From positions 1 through 63,390 of the forward strand of contig NPFB01000097.1 of NCBI GenBank assembly GCA_014084085.1: a stretch of 63,390 nucleotides of DNA. Reading direction: 5' to 3'. The translations under genes and the position numbers were made by a program. The stretch comes from Hondaea fermentalgiana. Its lineage: Eukaryota; Sar; Bigyra; Thraustochytrida; Thraustochytriidae. Below, in pieces: positions 30,317-42,900 of this stretch (position 1 is its first letter; each line of letters opens with the position of its first letter). Below the pieces are notes generated by a model, which saw nothing but the letters and a program-made list of their open reading frames with translations, was not told the origin of the DNA and did not search any database.

Positions 30317-32322
30317 GCCGCTTTTCCTTTCTTTCTTTCCCGGCTGGCGGGCCTGCCTGCCTGCCTGCGTGCCTGATTGCGCGGCGTCCGTCCGCGAGAC
30401 CTCGGCCGACCCGAAACGACTCGCGCGCCGAGCCGAGCCGAGCCGAGCCGCGCCAGAGCGAGCCGTCTCGCCCGCTTGGTCTCGTGTCATGTCGTGCGTG
30501 TATCTTTCCTTTCTCGGCCTCAAAGAAAAAAAGAAAAAGAAAGAAAACAAAACAAGAAAGTTTCAAATTTCGAAATCAGCACCGTCATAATAAATAATAA
30601 AAATCCATCAGACGCAAAGAACAAGAGGGAAAGGAAACCCAAGAATGCGACGCCAGCCAGCCCAGGCCGGCCTGCGACCACCGCTCGCGCGCCCGCTCCC
30701 TCCTCCTCCCTCCCACTCTCCGCCTCCCCGCCTGGCCGAAGACGGCCGATCTCTCGCCGCGGCTGCAACCAAGCACTCGAGCAAGCAAGCAAGCAAGCAA
30801 GCAAGCAAAAGCGAGCGAGTTCGCGGGCGCCGCCGGCTGGCCGCTGCACTGCTGGCCGCACACGCACGCGCGGGAGCGGTCGCAGGCGGTCCCTGGATCG
30901 TGGATCGACGCATCCACACATACATACAGACAGACAGACATGCATGCATCGCCATCGTCGCGGCTGTGCCCCGAGACGACGCTCGCTGTCGCGCGCGGGC
31001 GTCGACAGCGCGCAAGAGCGAGGCGAGAGCAGGATCGGCGGATGCACATGCAGTGCGGGAGAAGCAGCAGCGGTGCGGAAGGAAACCAGGAGCGCAGGAG
31101 AGCGGCCAGGAGACATGATGCTATACAGACATACTCCATCCTTCAAGCATAGATAGATAGATACATTAGATATGCGCGCTTGCCATCGCTTGCTTGCTGC
31201 GAGCGGGGGACGCGCGGCGGCCGTCCCCCGGCGCCATCCGCGAAAAATTCGCGGATACTGTTGCGCGGCGTCCAAGCAACTCCAGGGGCGGCGCCGTTCG
31301 CGGGTGCGGCTTGGCTTGGCTGGCTTGGCTCGGGGGGCGAAGAGGCGCGCAGCCCGGGCCGCTCTCGAGCCCGGCGGGCGGCAGCGGGCGGAAGGCGTGG
31401 CGCAGCCGGGAGCGGCCGGAGACGTCACCTCGCCGAGCGCGGTGCGGAGCGGGCAGGGGAGAGGGAGGAGAGAGAGGGCGGGACGAAGGCAGGCAGGCAG
31501 GCAGCTAGGCAGGGGCCAGCCAGCCAGCCAGCCAGCCAGGGCGCGCGGATCCAAATTTCTGCGCGGGCGGGGGGGCGGCTCGCAAAGGGCCGCAAACGCC
31601 GGCGCAAGTGGAGCAAAGGGCCGGTGCAAGTGGAGCAAGGCCGGCGATAGCGCAGTGTGCGCGTGCGCGCTCGCGGCGGTCTCGGCCGACCGCCGCGAGA
31701 CACGTAAGCTGCTGGAGTGAAAAACAAGATCGATCGAAAGAAAGAAGCCAAGGCAAGAAGCAAGGCGAGGCAAGGCGAGGCCAGGCGGAACCTCCGGGTC
31801 CGAGTCGAGCGTGATGATGACGACGACGCCGGCCTGACTGCTCGCAGCCACCATGGCCACTGCCAGTTAGCTGCGCGGCGCCGAGGCCCCGCGGCACCCA
31901 GGGACCGGAACCGGCACTTGCGATGCCGGCACAGTTGCGACACAGCGAGTCCCGCGTTCGCGGATTCGCCCGTGCGGCTCGGGGAGTCCTAGGCGTGCGC
32001 TAGGCGTGCGCTAGGCGCCGCAGCCAAGCTGAGCTCGTTAGAGAGATAGAGGCTTGGCTTTCTTTCTTTCTTGCGACGAGCGCTGCGACGCCGAGCACCC
32101 GCGCTGCAACGCACGCGGGGGGGCTCGGGAGGCGGAGGGTATCAGCACCGATGCGAGCTGCCGCGGCCTGCCGCGCGCGGCGACTTCAGAGCAGGCCGCA
32201 GCCGCGGCAGAGGTGGGTGGTTGATTGTTGCCTGCAGGCTGCCAGACAGGCAGACAGACTGACAGACTGACAGACAAACGGACGCCACGACTCGCTCGCG
32301 AGCTTCCTTTCCTCGCATGCCT

Positions 32323-32363
32323 CCGTTCGTTCGTTCGTTCGATCGATCGATCGATCGATCGAT
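32323..32363 (+). repeat. (GTTC)4 followed by self-complementary (GATC)5
   Basis: Four GTTC units pass directly into five GATC units (32341-32360), then GATGGATCCATGGATC, itself palindromic over GATCCATGGATC. GATC units are self-complementary, so the tract could extrude a cruciform. Confidence 0.85.
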
Positions 32364-32661
32364 GGATCCATGGATCGATCCGTCAATCCATCGACCATCG
32401 TTCGTTCGTCGTTTCGTTCAAGTTTGGCTCGAGCCGAGTCGCCACGAGTCGGATTCGTCGGCCAGCTGCATCTATCTCATGCAGCCAGTGCAGCGAGGCT
32501 TGATCCATCCCTATCATCCATGCATGTCTATCCCTTGGACTCCTTCCTTCCTGCCTTCGCACCGCTGCTGCTGCTGCTGCCTGCTGCTGCTACCAGAGGG
32601 CGTTTCTGCAGGCAAGCGACGGATGACCCGCTCGCCGTGTCGCTGCAAGTGGCCACGAATG

Positions 32662-32690
32662 AGCGAACGAACGAACGAACGAACGAACGA
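32662..32690 (+). repeat. (GAAC)n tetranucleotide repeat
   Basis: About six to seven GAAC units. Confidence 0.85.
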
Positions 32691-33080
32691 AAGAAAGAAT
32701 AGCAGTAAATGCATGCAGGAAAGCAGGAAAGCAACGCCGGGCTTCCAGGCGCCGCGCTGCGCAGGAAGGCTGCCTCCACGCGGGCAGGAAGCGCGAGGCA
32801 GCGGCGGGTCGGTTCTCGGGCGGCCTGCAAAAGGCTGCGCGAGGCCCTTGCAGGCAAGAAAGCAGGCAAGGCACGCAGGCAGCCAGCTGCTGCTGCAGGC
32901 AGTGACGTCAAGTTCGTCTTGCGCGGCGACGGCCTGCGGGCGAGCTCGCTCCTTGCTAGCTGCTTGCTAGCTTGCTTGCGTGGGCCAGCCAGCCAGCCAG
33001 GCCGCGAGCGGGCGGCCGGCCGGGCGAAAAGAAGACCCGCCGGCCGGGAGCGTGGCGGGACGACGGCAGCGGGGGCGGCC

Positions 33081-33081
<1 letters not shown>

Positions 33082-33113
<32 letters not shown>
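33082..33113 (+). repeat. (GCAC)n tetranucleotide repeat
   Basis: About eight units of GCAC. Confidence 0.9.
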
Positions 33114-33114
<1 letters not shown>

Positions 33115-34416
33115 GGCTCGAGGCCAGAGTCCGCGTGCTTGAGAAACCAGCCCGGCGAAGGCGCGAAAGGAAAGGAAACGCAGAAACCTTCAATGACAGA
33201 AAACAAGAGAAAAGAAATAAAAAGAAAAGAAGAAAAGGAAAGGAAAGGAAAGAAAAAGAAAAAGAAAAAGAAAAGAAAAAAAAAGAAAGAAGAAAAGAAA
33301 AAAACAAAGAGGAGGGACGCGGCGACAGGTGGATCCGACGCGAACTTCTCAGGCCCTGCGTAGTTGTAGCTGCGATGCGTGCGGCCGCGTCCAAGAGTCT
33401 TGGACGCGGAGGGAGAGAGCGAGGCAGGGCAAGCTCGAAGCGCGAGCGGCTCCGCGAGGCCGATCCCGATCGCGGCCGAGCGGCCGGCAGAACAGCGGCG
33501 GCTGTGCTGCTTGCAATCCTTGCCTCCTTGCCTGCCTGTCTGCCTGCCTGCCTGCCTGCCTCCCAGGACAGACGCAAGCAGGAATAAATAAATGAGAAGG
33601 GACGAGGCCGCGAAAGATGCGAGCAGTGGCCGAGCCACGCACGGCAGATTGCAGCAAGCCAGCTCAGCCGAGCCGGCCCAGGAGGGACTCGGAAGAAGAC
33701 GTGGAATGGAAGCCAAGCCAAGCCAAGCCAAGCCAAGCAAACAAAGCTCAGCTGAGCAGCAAGACCAGGCCCAAGCCTGCCTTGGCTTTCCTTTCCTTGG
33801 AGCCTTTCCGAAGCTTTCCTTTCTCTCCTGCCTTGCCCAGCCCAGGCTTTCCATTTCTTTCCAATTTCTTGCTTCCGCCGCCGCACTGACACCGAGGTTT
33901 TCCGGCCTCGGCGGACCGGGACATCCTGGAACCCGGACCGGCGCCGCGCAGCTGTGGGTTCGTTCGCCAATTCGCGGATGCCGTCGCGGCCGCCATCCGC
34001 ACCGGCAACTCGTAGGGGGCCAAGGAGTGCTCGCTCGCCCGAGTGCGCGCCCGAGTGCGCAAGAAGGATCGAGCAGTGGCGTGGCTGGCGACAGAGCAGA
34101 GCAGAGCAGAGCAGGACAGGGCAGAGCAGCGCGCCCTGAAGCGGCCGGGACGGCTTCGCGGTCGGCATCGAAATCTGACACGGGTCTTCGGCTTCCGTGC
34201 GCAAGCGAGAAAATCGCGGGAAACTATTCTACCTGCAGCAGGCCACACCGCTGCTGCTCCACCTCTTCGTGCGTACTAGTTGGGAGCAAACACGATGTAA
34301 AAGAAAAAGTAAAAGTAAAAATCTTTTTGCTCGTGGCAGTGCGGTGCGGCACGCGCCTTTGCTTGCAAGAGTTCCAGCTCGATCCACCTTTCTTGCCAGC
34401 CAAATAAAGAGCTCTC

Positions 34417-34447
34417 GGATGGATGGATGGATGGATGGATGGATGGA
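34417..34447 (+). repeat. (GGAT)n tetranucleotide repeat
   Basis: Seven to eight GGAT units. Confidence 0.9.
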
Positions 34448-35138
34448 ATGAAATTCACGGACTTGCAATGCCAATGCAATGCTATGCAATGCAAGCTAGT
34501 TGCTGAGCGATTTGGGAGACAAGCCGTCGCGCCTGAGATCCTGTGGTGGATCCGACCAGCGGCCGTTCCGAACTCCACACGTCAAAAGAAAGCCCACCTT
34601 TATACCTACCAAAGAGTAACAGTAACCACTCTCAATCAAGTCAAAAGTTCGATAAACTGTAGTAAGTAAAATAAAAGTACAACTTGCCCCCTCGTGACTC
34701 ACAGTAAGATCGTCATCATCTCGTGGAAAGCGCACAGCAGAAAATTTTCGCTGCAGCTGCAAAATGTAGCAGCCCCGAGAAAAACTAAAGGAGTCGCCCA
34801 ACGCCAAAGCCGATCACGAACAGTGGCAGGTGCGTGCAGCGGCTTGGAACTTGGGAGCGCCTTGCGAATTATGGACCTGCCACGACTTGCACTCACGCGA
34901 CCTTCCTGAATCCTGTTCCCACGTGCCTCCACATTGCGGGCCGGCCCGCATTACCCGCCACTAGAGATTCATGCACAAACCCGCCTGGATTCGCGGATCA
35001 CAGGTCCTTTAGGACCTACCGGCCTCAATTTGCTGCCGCAACCCTTTTCCGATCACCCCGACTGCTGTTGCTGCCATTTCGAATATTTTTTTCCCCTCTG
35101 AGCCTTGAAAGCTCAGAGCTAACGTAGGTTTCATCATT

Positions 35139-36380
35139 TTAGTCGACGTGCGTATTGGTAATCTTGCGCGCACGGTTGTTCTGCCGCCTCGGCTTGGCGC
35201 TGAGGCGCACCTTGCGCTTGCGCGTGACACTGCTCTGCGCAAGCCGCTCCGCCGTCGTCAAGTTGTTCTCCGTCAGCAAATGGTCCACAATTGGGGCCGC
35301 CGCCGCACGATACCGGTGCTTCTTGCACACCTCGCGCCACAACGCCTTGACGTCGTTCGTGCACCCGTGCTTGAGCGCTTGGACGCCCCTCAAAGCCGAG
35401 GCAGCCTTTACAGACGGAATCACTGGCACCTTTGAGTCCGTGAAAACGAGCTTGTAGTCGCCTTCTTTGGGAGGCCGCGGCGGTTCAGCGGACGATCGCG
35501 AATAAGGGACCTGGTTCCGCTGCAAGATTTCCACAGCCGCAGCGTACTCGCGCTCTGCGTGCGGCTGCCTAGCACCGTACGGTTCCGTTGAGACGCGCAG
35601 GCACCGCTGCTCCACCACAGAGAGGTCATTGTCTTCGAACGCCTCCACGGCGTCGCGTCCCAGCACGAGGGCATCGCCGCGGTGCACCTCGCCCTGCAGG
35701 TCGCACGTCGACCCCAAGGCCGAACGACCGGGCTCCGCCGTGACCGCCCCACTAAGCGGGACGAAAAAGGAGTCTCCGCGCGGAAACAACACGTACGGAG
35801 ACGTCCCGCCGGCAGCGTTGCGGTTCCGGATCGCGATCACCAGCCCCCAGGTGATCGCCCTCTGCACGTACGAGATGACCCCCTCTGGACCGCTCGCCTC
35901 GATTTCTTGCACAGAAATCCCATCAGGAAATTTTTTGAGCGCTTGCAAGAGAGTTGGAATGTCGCGCACGTCAAAGCGTGGCTCAAACTTGATCCGTTTC
36001 TCGTTCATGTCCACCACAATCATGTCGCTCTTCTCCAAGCGCTCCAAAAGGTCCGCATCCCCCTCGAGGTTGATGTCGAGGTCCTGCAGGATATCCGAAA
36101 AGAAGACATAGTCGTGGTTCGCGACGCTTTGCAGGTGCGAGCGGACGGTGAACAGCCTCGTGCTCATCAACGCCGCCTTCTTCCCCTCCTCGTCGTCCTC
36201 GTCTTCGCCGTCCTCGTCCTCGCTCCCCGTGTCGCCGTCCTCATCCTCGCCCTCGTCCTCGTCGCCCTCCTCTTTATCGCCTTCGTCCTCGTCCACGCGC
36301 TTGCGCTTGCGCGCGTCCTCGCCCTGCTCGCCGCCCCCTTCTCCGCCCGCGTACGCGGCGCCCAGGAGCTGCGCCGACAT
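35139..36380 (-). CDS. TFIIE beta subunit (general transcription factor)
   Basis: 413-residue protein. After a short N-terminus comes a bipartite basic KRKR, a long Asp/Glu block (about 29-67), then the TFIIE-beta core: a first winged-helix region (about 75-125) passing into FEPRFDVRDIPTLLQALKKF and PDGISVQEI, the typical second winged-helix segment of the family. The C-terminus is basic (TRKRKVRLS...RARKITNTHVD), matching the conserved K-x-TNTH-type tail. TFIIE beta with TFIIE alpha recruits TFIIH to the Pol II preinitiation complex in the nucleus. The start is the first Met (36380), only 33 bp from the assembly gap, so an upstream start cannot be ruled out. It is divergent from the DNA-PKcs-like gene. 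Confidence 0.82.
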   Translation of the reverse strand: MSAQLLGAAYAGGEGGGEQGEDARKRKRVDEDEGDKEEGDEDEGEDEDGDTGSEDEDGEDEDDEEGKKAALMSTRLFTVRSHLQSVANHDYVFFSDILQDLDINLEGDADLLERLEKSDMIVVDMNEKRIKFEPRFDVRDIPTLLQALKKFPDGISVQEIEASGPEGVISYVQRAITWGLVIAIRNRNAAGGTSPYVLFPRGDSFFVPLSGAVTAEPGRSALGSTCDLQGEVHRGDALVLGRDAVEAFEDNDLSVVEQRCLRVSTEPYGARQPHAEREYAAAVEILQRNQVPYSRSSAEPPRPPKEGDYKLVFTDSKVPVIPSVKAASALRGVQALKHGCTNDVKALWREVCKKHRYRAAAAPIVDHLLTENNLTTAERLAQSSVTRKRKVRLSAKPRRQNNRARKITNTHVD

Positions 36381-36412
36381 GGCGCCCGCGACGCCCGCGA
36401 CGCCCGCGACGC

Positions 36413-36512
36413 NNNNNNNNNNNNNNNNNNNNNNNNNNNNNNNNNNNNNNNNNNNNNNNNNNNNNNNNNNNNNNNNNNNNNNNNNNNNNNNNNNNNNNNN
36501 NNNNNNNNNNNN
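36413..36512. other. Assembly gap (100 N)
   Basis: Exactly 100 N. The left flank is a CGACGCC tandem (about 36388-36412), a likely cause of assembly failure. Confidence 0.98.
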
Positions 36513-36832
36513 CGCCCTCCTTCCTCGCGCGCGCTGCAGACGCGTCCGCGCGGCCGCGTGCCCCCGCCGCGCCCTCCCTCCTCGCGCGCCTGCCCGCGCT
36601 CGCCCGCGCGCGGAGGCGGAGGCAAGCCAACCTGCTCTGGCAAGGCGCGCAGCCTAGGCCCGCTGGCAGAGCAGAGAAGGCTCTGGACAACGCAAATGCG
36701 CAGGCTACGGGTTCCGCAGATACGAGTCGCGGGCACGCGCGCCGCTATAGGCCTACTATACTTTGTTAGTACCCAAGCAAAGCAGAGCGGGGCAGGGCAG
36801 GGAAGAGCAGGGCAGCTTCAAAGCGCGCGGGC

Positions 36833-36878
<46 letters not shown>
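36833..36878 (+). repeat. (GCTT)11 tetranucleotide repeat
   Basis: 46 bases of perfect GCTT, about 100 bp upstream of the DNA-PKcs-like start codon. Confidence 0.95.
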
Positions 36879-36981
36879 ACGCCACGCCACGCCACGCGCA
36901 GAGCCCAGCTGTCTGGGGGGCTGGCTGGCGGCCTGACGGGCTGGCTGGCTGGCTGGCTGGGGAGGCCCGGCCGGCGAGACG

Positions 36982-39900
36982 ATGGACCAAGGACCCGCCG
37001 CGAGCCTGCGAGAAAAGCTGCAAGAGCTGCACGCCGGCGAGCGCCTCGACGCCGGCCTCGACCTCCTCGTCGACGAGCTCGAGGAAACACTCCTCAGCCT
37101 GCAGCCCGGCGCGCGGGCCGTGCTCGAATGCTCGCACCTCTTGCTTCTCCGCACAGAAGCACCAGGCCTTCTCCACTTTCTCGAACAGGCCGTCACACAG
37201 GCCGACCCAGCACTCTCCGACAAGGCCGAGATCTCACTCCGCGCAAAGCTCTACAGCCTCGTGGGCCGCTGGATCAAACGCGTTGGCGCGCGATCCGTCG
37301 TCGACTACGCCCTCGACATCAGAGACGTCGCCTTCCGCGCCTTCAAAGTCGAAACCGCCGCAGACGCGCGACGCGCTGCGCTCTTGCCACTCCAAAGCCT
37401 CTTCGAACTCACCGCTGTTTTCCTTGATGCACAAGAGCTTGCTGTCGATCCACTCGCCACCGCGCTCTTCCGCGTCGCTCACTCGGGACCCAAGGTCCGC
37501 CCCTCCGTGAAAAAGGAATGTCTCATCACGCTTGGCATACTTGTCAATCGATACCCGCCCCTCTTTGCCCGCGATCGCACTCATGAACACATGGAAAAAC
37601 CTCTCGGCGACAAACTTCGCCAAGTCTGCATTGCCGTTCTCGAGAAAAACGCAGGGGTCGAAGACTCCAAGGCTGAAAACGCACTCGTCGAGGGCGCCTT
37701 CCAGTGCCTTCAAGCGCTCCTGCGACACTTTCCACTCTGCAGCTCAGACGAACGCGCTCGCCTCTTCAAGCTTATTCGAGACGAACTCAATATTTCATCG
37801 CGACAAAACCGCTTCGAAGTTCCCAAACGTGCCGCGCTCCTACTCGCGGACCAGATCCAAATCTTTGAGCCTGACGTGCTCCGCGACCCAATAGACATTT
37901 ACAACGCCCTGTATACTCTCTCGCGCTCCCCGCACCAAAAAGTACGCAGTCCCGGCTATCGCGGCGCCTTGGCGGTTCTCAAAACCGTCGGGCGCAGTCT
38001 CGCCGATCTTGCCGCCGCACCAGGCGAAACCCCTCCTCATGCTCGCGATACCATGAATTCTTTCATGAACACCTTTCGCAACATTCTCGAGCACGCGCGC
38101 GATGCGCGCGGAGACGCCTCTGCAGATGCCTCCGACGCGGCCGCAACCTCGAGCGCCAAGCACCACGCCGAGATGCTCACCAATCGGGACGTAGAGCTCG
38201 TCATTAACGGCTACGGCTATTTTGCGCCTGCGGTCCTTGCCTTCGAGGACGCCAATGTGCTTCGCCGCCTCCTTCACATTCTCAAAGAGGCCAGCGACAC
38301 CATTGACCGCAACGAAGAGCACCTCGTGCCTGCATTTCTTAGCGCGGAAACTGCAGCCAGCTCCACGGCCGGCCTTCTCGACAGCACCACCATTGGCATG
38401 ACGCAAGCGAACATGGAGGACGAAACTTACACTCTCTTTTCCTCACATAAAATTGCGGGCGACGCCCGCTTCCATCTTAAGCGTCGCACAGAGCAGGTTG
38501 TGCGTCACGCACGCTTCCTTCGCACCTACGCCCGCATTATCACTCACCTTCCAGCCAACAAGATTGACGAGCGGGACCAAATTCTCCTTGATTTTCTGGC
38601 ACGTGAAATCCTCTTTCTCGGACGCGCCTATCCAGGTCTCTTTGCGATTGATCGTGTCACCGTACAGCGCGCCATTAAAAGTCTCACCGCGGCTCTCCAA
38701 CCCAAGGGCCAGGCCCTTCGACGCCTCCTCGATCTCACAATCCGCCCACTCCTTGTTCAATCTTGCGCAACGATCCCCAGACATTCATCATCCATCACTC
38801 TCTTTCATCCAGAAACGGGCGCACCGGAAACCAGACTTTTATTCGCCTACGTCCCCATGTGGAAGTTCCTCTTTCCCCATGCTGCCGCCCCCACCGACGA
38901 TGGCGCGTCGCCAAACTATCAAACAACATCACGCGCCAACTCAAATAAAAAGTCCCATGCTGAAGAAGACGCCGACGATCTTGATCCGCACGTAGGAGGA
39001 CCCGGTCTTAGAGCTGCGGCGGACGATGGCAACAACGACAACGATGATACTGAATTTGACAAAGACGAAGCTGACTTGCTCGAGCAGCCAAAACACCAAG
39101 AGCAAATTCTTGACCACTTTATACAGGTCGTTACAAAGATGACGCAGGCCTTGAATCTCGCGCTCCGTCCGCGAACCCCCGAAGAAGAGGAAAGCATGAG
39201 GACCGACCATGACGACGATCGTGCTGACGCAGCTGATCTCGAATTCGGCATGGAAGACCCCGCCGATCTTCTCAATCACACTGTCGCCACCGCGGCAAAT
39301 GCTGAAAAACTCGTCCCGGAAAAACCCCTACAATACCTGACCTTTCTCAACCTCGTAGAGCTCTGCAGCCGCGTCCTACCGCCCGGTTTTGCAGGGTTGG
39401 ACGCAGAGAAACTTGTCAAATGGGCACCCGTACTTGCCCAGGTCATTCTCGAGCGCTCCGCTATTTTCCCACTCGTTAGTGGATACTACAAACTTATGCA
39501 CATTGTCTTCAACATTCCGACGGAAAATTACATTGGCCACGCCCAGCGTTTTCTCGACATGGCCTTTATGCGTTCCAAGCAATACCAGGACGAGCTCTTC
39601 AGCGCCTGTCTTCAATGCATTCTGGCCGCACCTCTTTGCATTGTGCGCTCCAGACACGCACAATTTGAAGCTGCCATCATTGCTGCTCTCGTCACAGGTG
39701 GGCGCGCATGGCCTGACCTCTCCTCGCAGGCTATTGATGCCATCATGCTCTGGTTCCGAGGCGGGGTCCTTGACCCGGCCGCCCTTCAGCGTATTCTGCC
39801 ACACCTTGGCAAGTTTCTCTCCTTCAAAACACAAAGCAACGCCGCAAAGTTACGTACATTCGAAACCCGCGCCGATCGAGCGCGACGTCTCAAAGGTGTC

Positions 39901-42900
39901 AAAGGGAGCTCCAGTCTTGGGGCCGGCATCACAGCCGACATGGATGCTCTCGACCTTCGCATTGTCGAGTTTCTCGGGCGAATCGGCGGCATGAACCGCT
40001 TTGTGCTTCCTTCCGTCGAAGATTCGCTCGCGCAAGGTTTTCGGTGGGATACACAAGATCGCGTATCCTTCAACTTTCGCTTTGTCAACCATTCACTTCA
40101 CGTCCAGCTCGATGATCTCATCCCCCGTGCCTTAGATCTCGCGCGAAACGCTCCGCAGCGCCAAGTCAAAGTCGCCGCGTGCGAGCTACTTCATGCGCTT
40201 GTGCTTTTCATGGTCGGCCGCTCCAACGAGACGGCACGCGGATCCGCAGCCTCGGGGGCATCCTCCCAAGAGACGCATGCCATGGCTACCATTTTCAGCC
40301 ACCTTTTTCCAGGTCTCCTGCACCTTGCCGTCGACGCCGAGGCTGTCGCGCGCCAGCTCTTCAAACCGCTGGTCCTGCAGCTTGCCGCTTGGTTTGCGCA
40401 CCAAGTCGACGCCGAAAATGCCGAGGCCATGGCGCTCCTCGAGGCCGCAATGGACAATCTCAAGTCCAAAGCCGGTGGCTCCCTGCGCGATGTCTGCGCT
40501 CAAGTCGTCGGGATCTTCTTCAAGTGGTCCGTGAAAACCCGCCGCCATGACCAGGGTCGCCGCGCGGCCAACGTGCGTTCTTTACTTCGTCGCATCTACT
40601 TCCTCATGCGCCATCCGGACCCTTATCAGCGTCTTGGGGCCTGTCTGGCCTTTGAAAATCTGTATCGCGAGTTTCGCGAGAACCCTGACCTCGTCGACGA
40701 AAACGTTCTCGAATTCCTCGAAAACGCAATGGCCTGTCTACGACTTGCGCACAAGGACGAGCAAGCCATCGGGACCGTGGCGGTGGCGGAGCGCGCTGTG
40801 AATCGTCTCTGCCGCATCATAAGCCGCCGGGCTACCATTTTGGCGTTGCCTGACGAGTCTCTACCGCGCAGGCGCTTTGCAGACCTTCACGAGGTTATTC
40901 GTTGGCTCTTTGCTCGCATTTCGCGTCGCGAACTTGCCTTTCGCCGCAAGTGCCGCGAGCTCTTTTCCATCTTTGTTCGCGTCATTGATCATGACCGCAA
41001 ACACGCGGTGCAGGCCTGGCTCGCCGACTTCAAGGCTGGTGAGCCGCCTGCAGTGCCAAAGCCCACCGATGCAGACTTTGACCTTCTTCTTCTGGACGAG
41101 ACCAAAGCTCGTGCGTTGCCTTTTGCCATCGATTCTGTTGCTGATATTCCTGCCACCGTCGATAACGCCCGGTCCGTCGGCGCTTCTCGCGGCGTCTGGA
41201 TTGAGGATCTCACGGGCCGCATTGATGCCACGCATTGGCTCATCCGCCAGCATGCACTCGACATCTTTCATGATGCTCGTCCGCTCCTTGCGTCACTCGA
41301 CGCAGCTGCGGCGCATCTCCTCCAGGACCGCGACAATGCAGCCGAGTACTCGCGCTCCATCGTTTCTTCCTTTGTGTTGTCGACGCTCGCGCTTTTGAGC
41401 GAGCTCATCCAAAGCATGCCCAACCAGGTCGACTTGGCCGCTTGCGTACCGAGTGCCATAATTCTCGTCTTCCGTCTCGCCCTGCACACACGGTCCCCGC
41501 AGCGCGCTTTTGATCGCGAAAACGTCACCATTCAACAGACTTTTTTTCCCGCACTTGAACGCTTCGTGTCTGCCGTTGCCAATGTTCCCGCCGTCGCGAC
41601 ACAGATAAAGGCCATGCAGCCCTTAATTCTCGAGCAAGACGCTGGCGAGTCCTCCTTGCTTGCCAGCCCTGGAAGCAGCCTCGCAGATGCGGAAATTGGT
41701 TTCCGGACCAAGCTACGAGGCCATCGCATTCTCCACCGTGCCAATCTTTCCTTCATCGAAAACCCGGCGCATACTCTCAGCTACCTTCAACGAGCGGTGA
41801 TGGGACTGGGACAAGATCCGCCACCCATGGAGCTCAAGTCTGGGGCCGCAGCCCTCGACCTGGCACTTGATCTGGGATGGGATCCCGCGGATCTCGTGCG
41901 CGACGCCTTGGGCAAACTGACATTTTACACCAACTTTCAAGAGACCGTACTCCATGTCCTCCTCGCGCGCGACTCCTGGAATGCAGCCTCGTCTCCTGTT
42001 CTCGATGCGCTTTGCGGTCCGGAAGACCTCGTGCGCGAACGCGCGTTCGAGATGCTCACTGCCGCAGCTGACGAGCTCGCGATTCGCGCCAACCTTCTCG
42101 GTAACCAGGCTCTGGCGTTTGTCTCGTCGGAAATCTTTACAAAGCATCTCGTCGGCAGCTTGCACAACCTCTTGACGGGTCCCCATACCAAATTACACGC
42201 CCACATCGACAGCTTTTGGCACAAGCTAGGCATTCTTCTCGGCAGACTGCTTCGACTCGATCCGCTCGCATTTCATAAAGAAGAAGGATCCGATCCGGAG
42301 GCCTTGCATCTCAAGGTCGCGACCATGATCATGCAAAGGCTTCTTGCCCCGGAGGCCGCCGTCACCGCCAAAGTCGACGCTTGCACCATGCTGCCTCTTC
42401 TCTTTCGAGGACTCACTTCCAATGCGCCCCTCAAGTGGCACCGATGGGCCGCACATCAACAAGACAACCAAAAGGAAGCAAAGTCCACTGCTACGTCCTT
42501 GATGGCAACTCCTCTTGAAGCGAGCGCGCTCGAACTCGTGCGCGAGTCCATTGTCTCACGCCATTTCCCCGTCGGTACGCACGATTCACTGTCAAGTTTG
42601 GAGCGCGATGACTTTGTACTCTTGTTGAAAGCGCTCTTCCTCGCTTTGGAAAAGTGCGGATCAATCTTTCTCCTTCGTACCTTGCATCGTCAGCTGCGCG
42701 ATGGCAAGGAGCACGTCTACGCAACACATATTGCTGATCACTTGACAAACCTTGTGGCTGCGCTGGATGTCTTTTCTGGCGCCCCTGGCGACGAACCGGC
42801 CTTGATCATGTGTCGCGAGTGCACCGATACCATATTTGCCACATCAGAACGAACTGCGACACTTCGTAGCACCTTCATGTCAATGTTGCTGCTTCCGTTA

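Larger units (their letters stand above)
29949..35138. other. 5.2 kb simple-repeat spacer
   Basis: No supported gene between the acetyl-CoA synthetase start and the TFIIE beta stop. The left end is the synthetase leader, with CAG/CCAG-type repeats on its strand and a (CTTC)n tract. The middle carries a series of different tetranucleotide microsatellites (AAGC, CAGC, GTTC, GATC, GAAC, CACG, GGAT) and an A-rich AAAGA block (33170-33310). The right end (34480-35130) is more balanced in composition but has no recognisable frame. Confidence 0.5.
36381..36981. promoter_or_regulatory. Divergent TFIIE beta / DNA-PKcs promoter region with gap
   Basis: 601 bp including 100 N. It carries an imperfect CGACGCC repeat at the gap edge, (GCTT)11 at 36833-36878 and (GGCT)5 at 36940-36960, the latter ending about 20 bp before the DNA-PKcs-like start codon. 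Confidence 0.45.

Noticed and set aside
27957..30590. Long plus-strand open frame antisense to acetyl-CoA synthetase
   Set aside because: It mirrors the strongly biased GC3 codons of the real gene; its translation is Gly/Val/Asp/Leu repetitive with no motif.
30520..34204. Long minus- and plus-strand frames in the repeat spacer
   Set aside because: They read through microsatellites (FSFSF, ACVRACV and similar runs); composition changes at repeat borders.
35682..37427. Plus-strand frame spanning the second assembly gap
   Set aside because: It reads through 100 N and is antisense to TFIIE beta, then out of frame in the kinase gene.
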